Notes under the pieces: model-generated
What the model was told of the DNA's origin: nothing
What the model saw: the letters and a program-made list of their open reading frames with translations, nothing else
The model's database searches: none
Source: Bacteroidales bacterium UBA5197
Lineage (GTDB): Bacteria; Bacteroidota; Bacteroidia; Bacteroidales; Lentimicrobiaceae
Assembly (NCBI GenBank): GCA_002412885.1
Contig: DHVX01000043.1
Coordinates: forward strand, 1-64,000
Length of the DNA: 64,000 bases
Reading direction: 5' to 3'
Shown: in pieces, positions 63,980-64,000 of the stretch
How positions within the stretch are numbered: position 1 is the first letter of the stretch
How the letters are laid out: every line of letters starts with the position of its first letter
Position numbers and translations under genes: made by a program

Positions 63980-64000
63980 TTATGGGTAAAAACTGCCTGG

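Overview
The window looks like a chromosomal segment of a Bacteroidota bacterium. It has a type IX secretion (T9SS) substrate with a type B C-terminal domain next to a PorP/SprF-type partner, a T9SS type A sorting tail on a thioredoxin-like protein, a GH31 enzyme with a typical Bacteroidota export signal, and weak ribosome binding sites. I cannot place it below phylum level. No rRNA, CRISPR array, recognisable transposase or phage structural gene is visible.

Layout. 1-3.9 kb: an ECF sigma factor followed by a urea-transporter/M23-peptidase fusion and the start of a TPR/outer-membrane-barrel protein cut by the window edge. 4.1-6.8 kb: a tight three-gene unit of a PqqD-like protein, an ATP-grasp ligase and a variant diaminopimelate-decarboxylase-like enzyme. 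7.0-14.3 kb: cold-shock-domain protein, CPA2 antiporter (behind a TrkA-C-like fragment), ROK kinase, a zinc-ribbon protein, a small GNAT and a GNAT-nitrilase fusion. 14.8-18.5 kb: a co-directional cluster of GH19 cell-wall hydrolase, membrane protein A, secreted trypsin-like protease and membrane protein B, where A and B share a core. 18.6-21.2 kb: thioredoxin-like T9SS cargo, DeoC and an aldo/keto reductase. 21.7-46.6 kb: a 7904-residue secreted repeat protein and its PorP/SprF-like partner, ending at a strong terminator. 47.3-51.7 kb: NhaD-type antiporter, Era, initiator tRNA, Der and an S4 RNA-binding protein.

51.9-59.8 kb is the most unusual part. Eight genes, all on the minus strand, are separated by palindromic elements of about 50-135 bp (named R0 to R6 here). 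Where the borders are clean they carry inverted core motifs: GTTGGGC with GCCCAAC, and GTTAGCGGC with GCCGCTAAC. This is the geometry of an integron-type cassette array, but no integrase is present. The cargo is four orphan small membrane, secreted or lipoprotein genes and one four-gene block (AraC regulator, serine hydrolase, methyltransferase, alpha/beta hydrolase). 60.0-63.8 kb: an RlmI-like methyltransferase and a secreted GH31 glycosidase, followed by palindromic repeats at the right edge.

Housekeeping genes (era, der, fMet tRNA, deoC) are interleaved with accessory ones. Simple hexamer and octamer tandem repeats and short duplications sit directly behind several stop codons, which suggests that 3' intergenic spaces are where this genome gains extra DNA.
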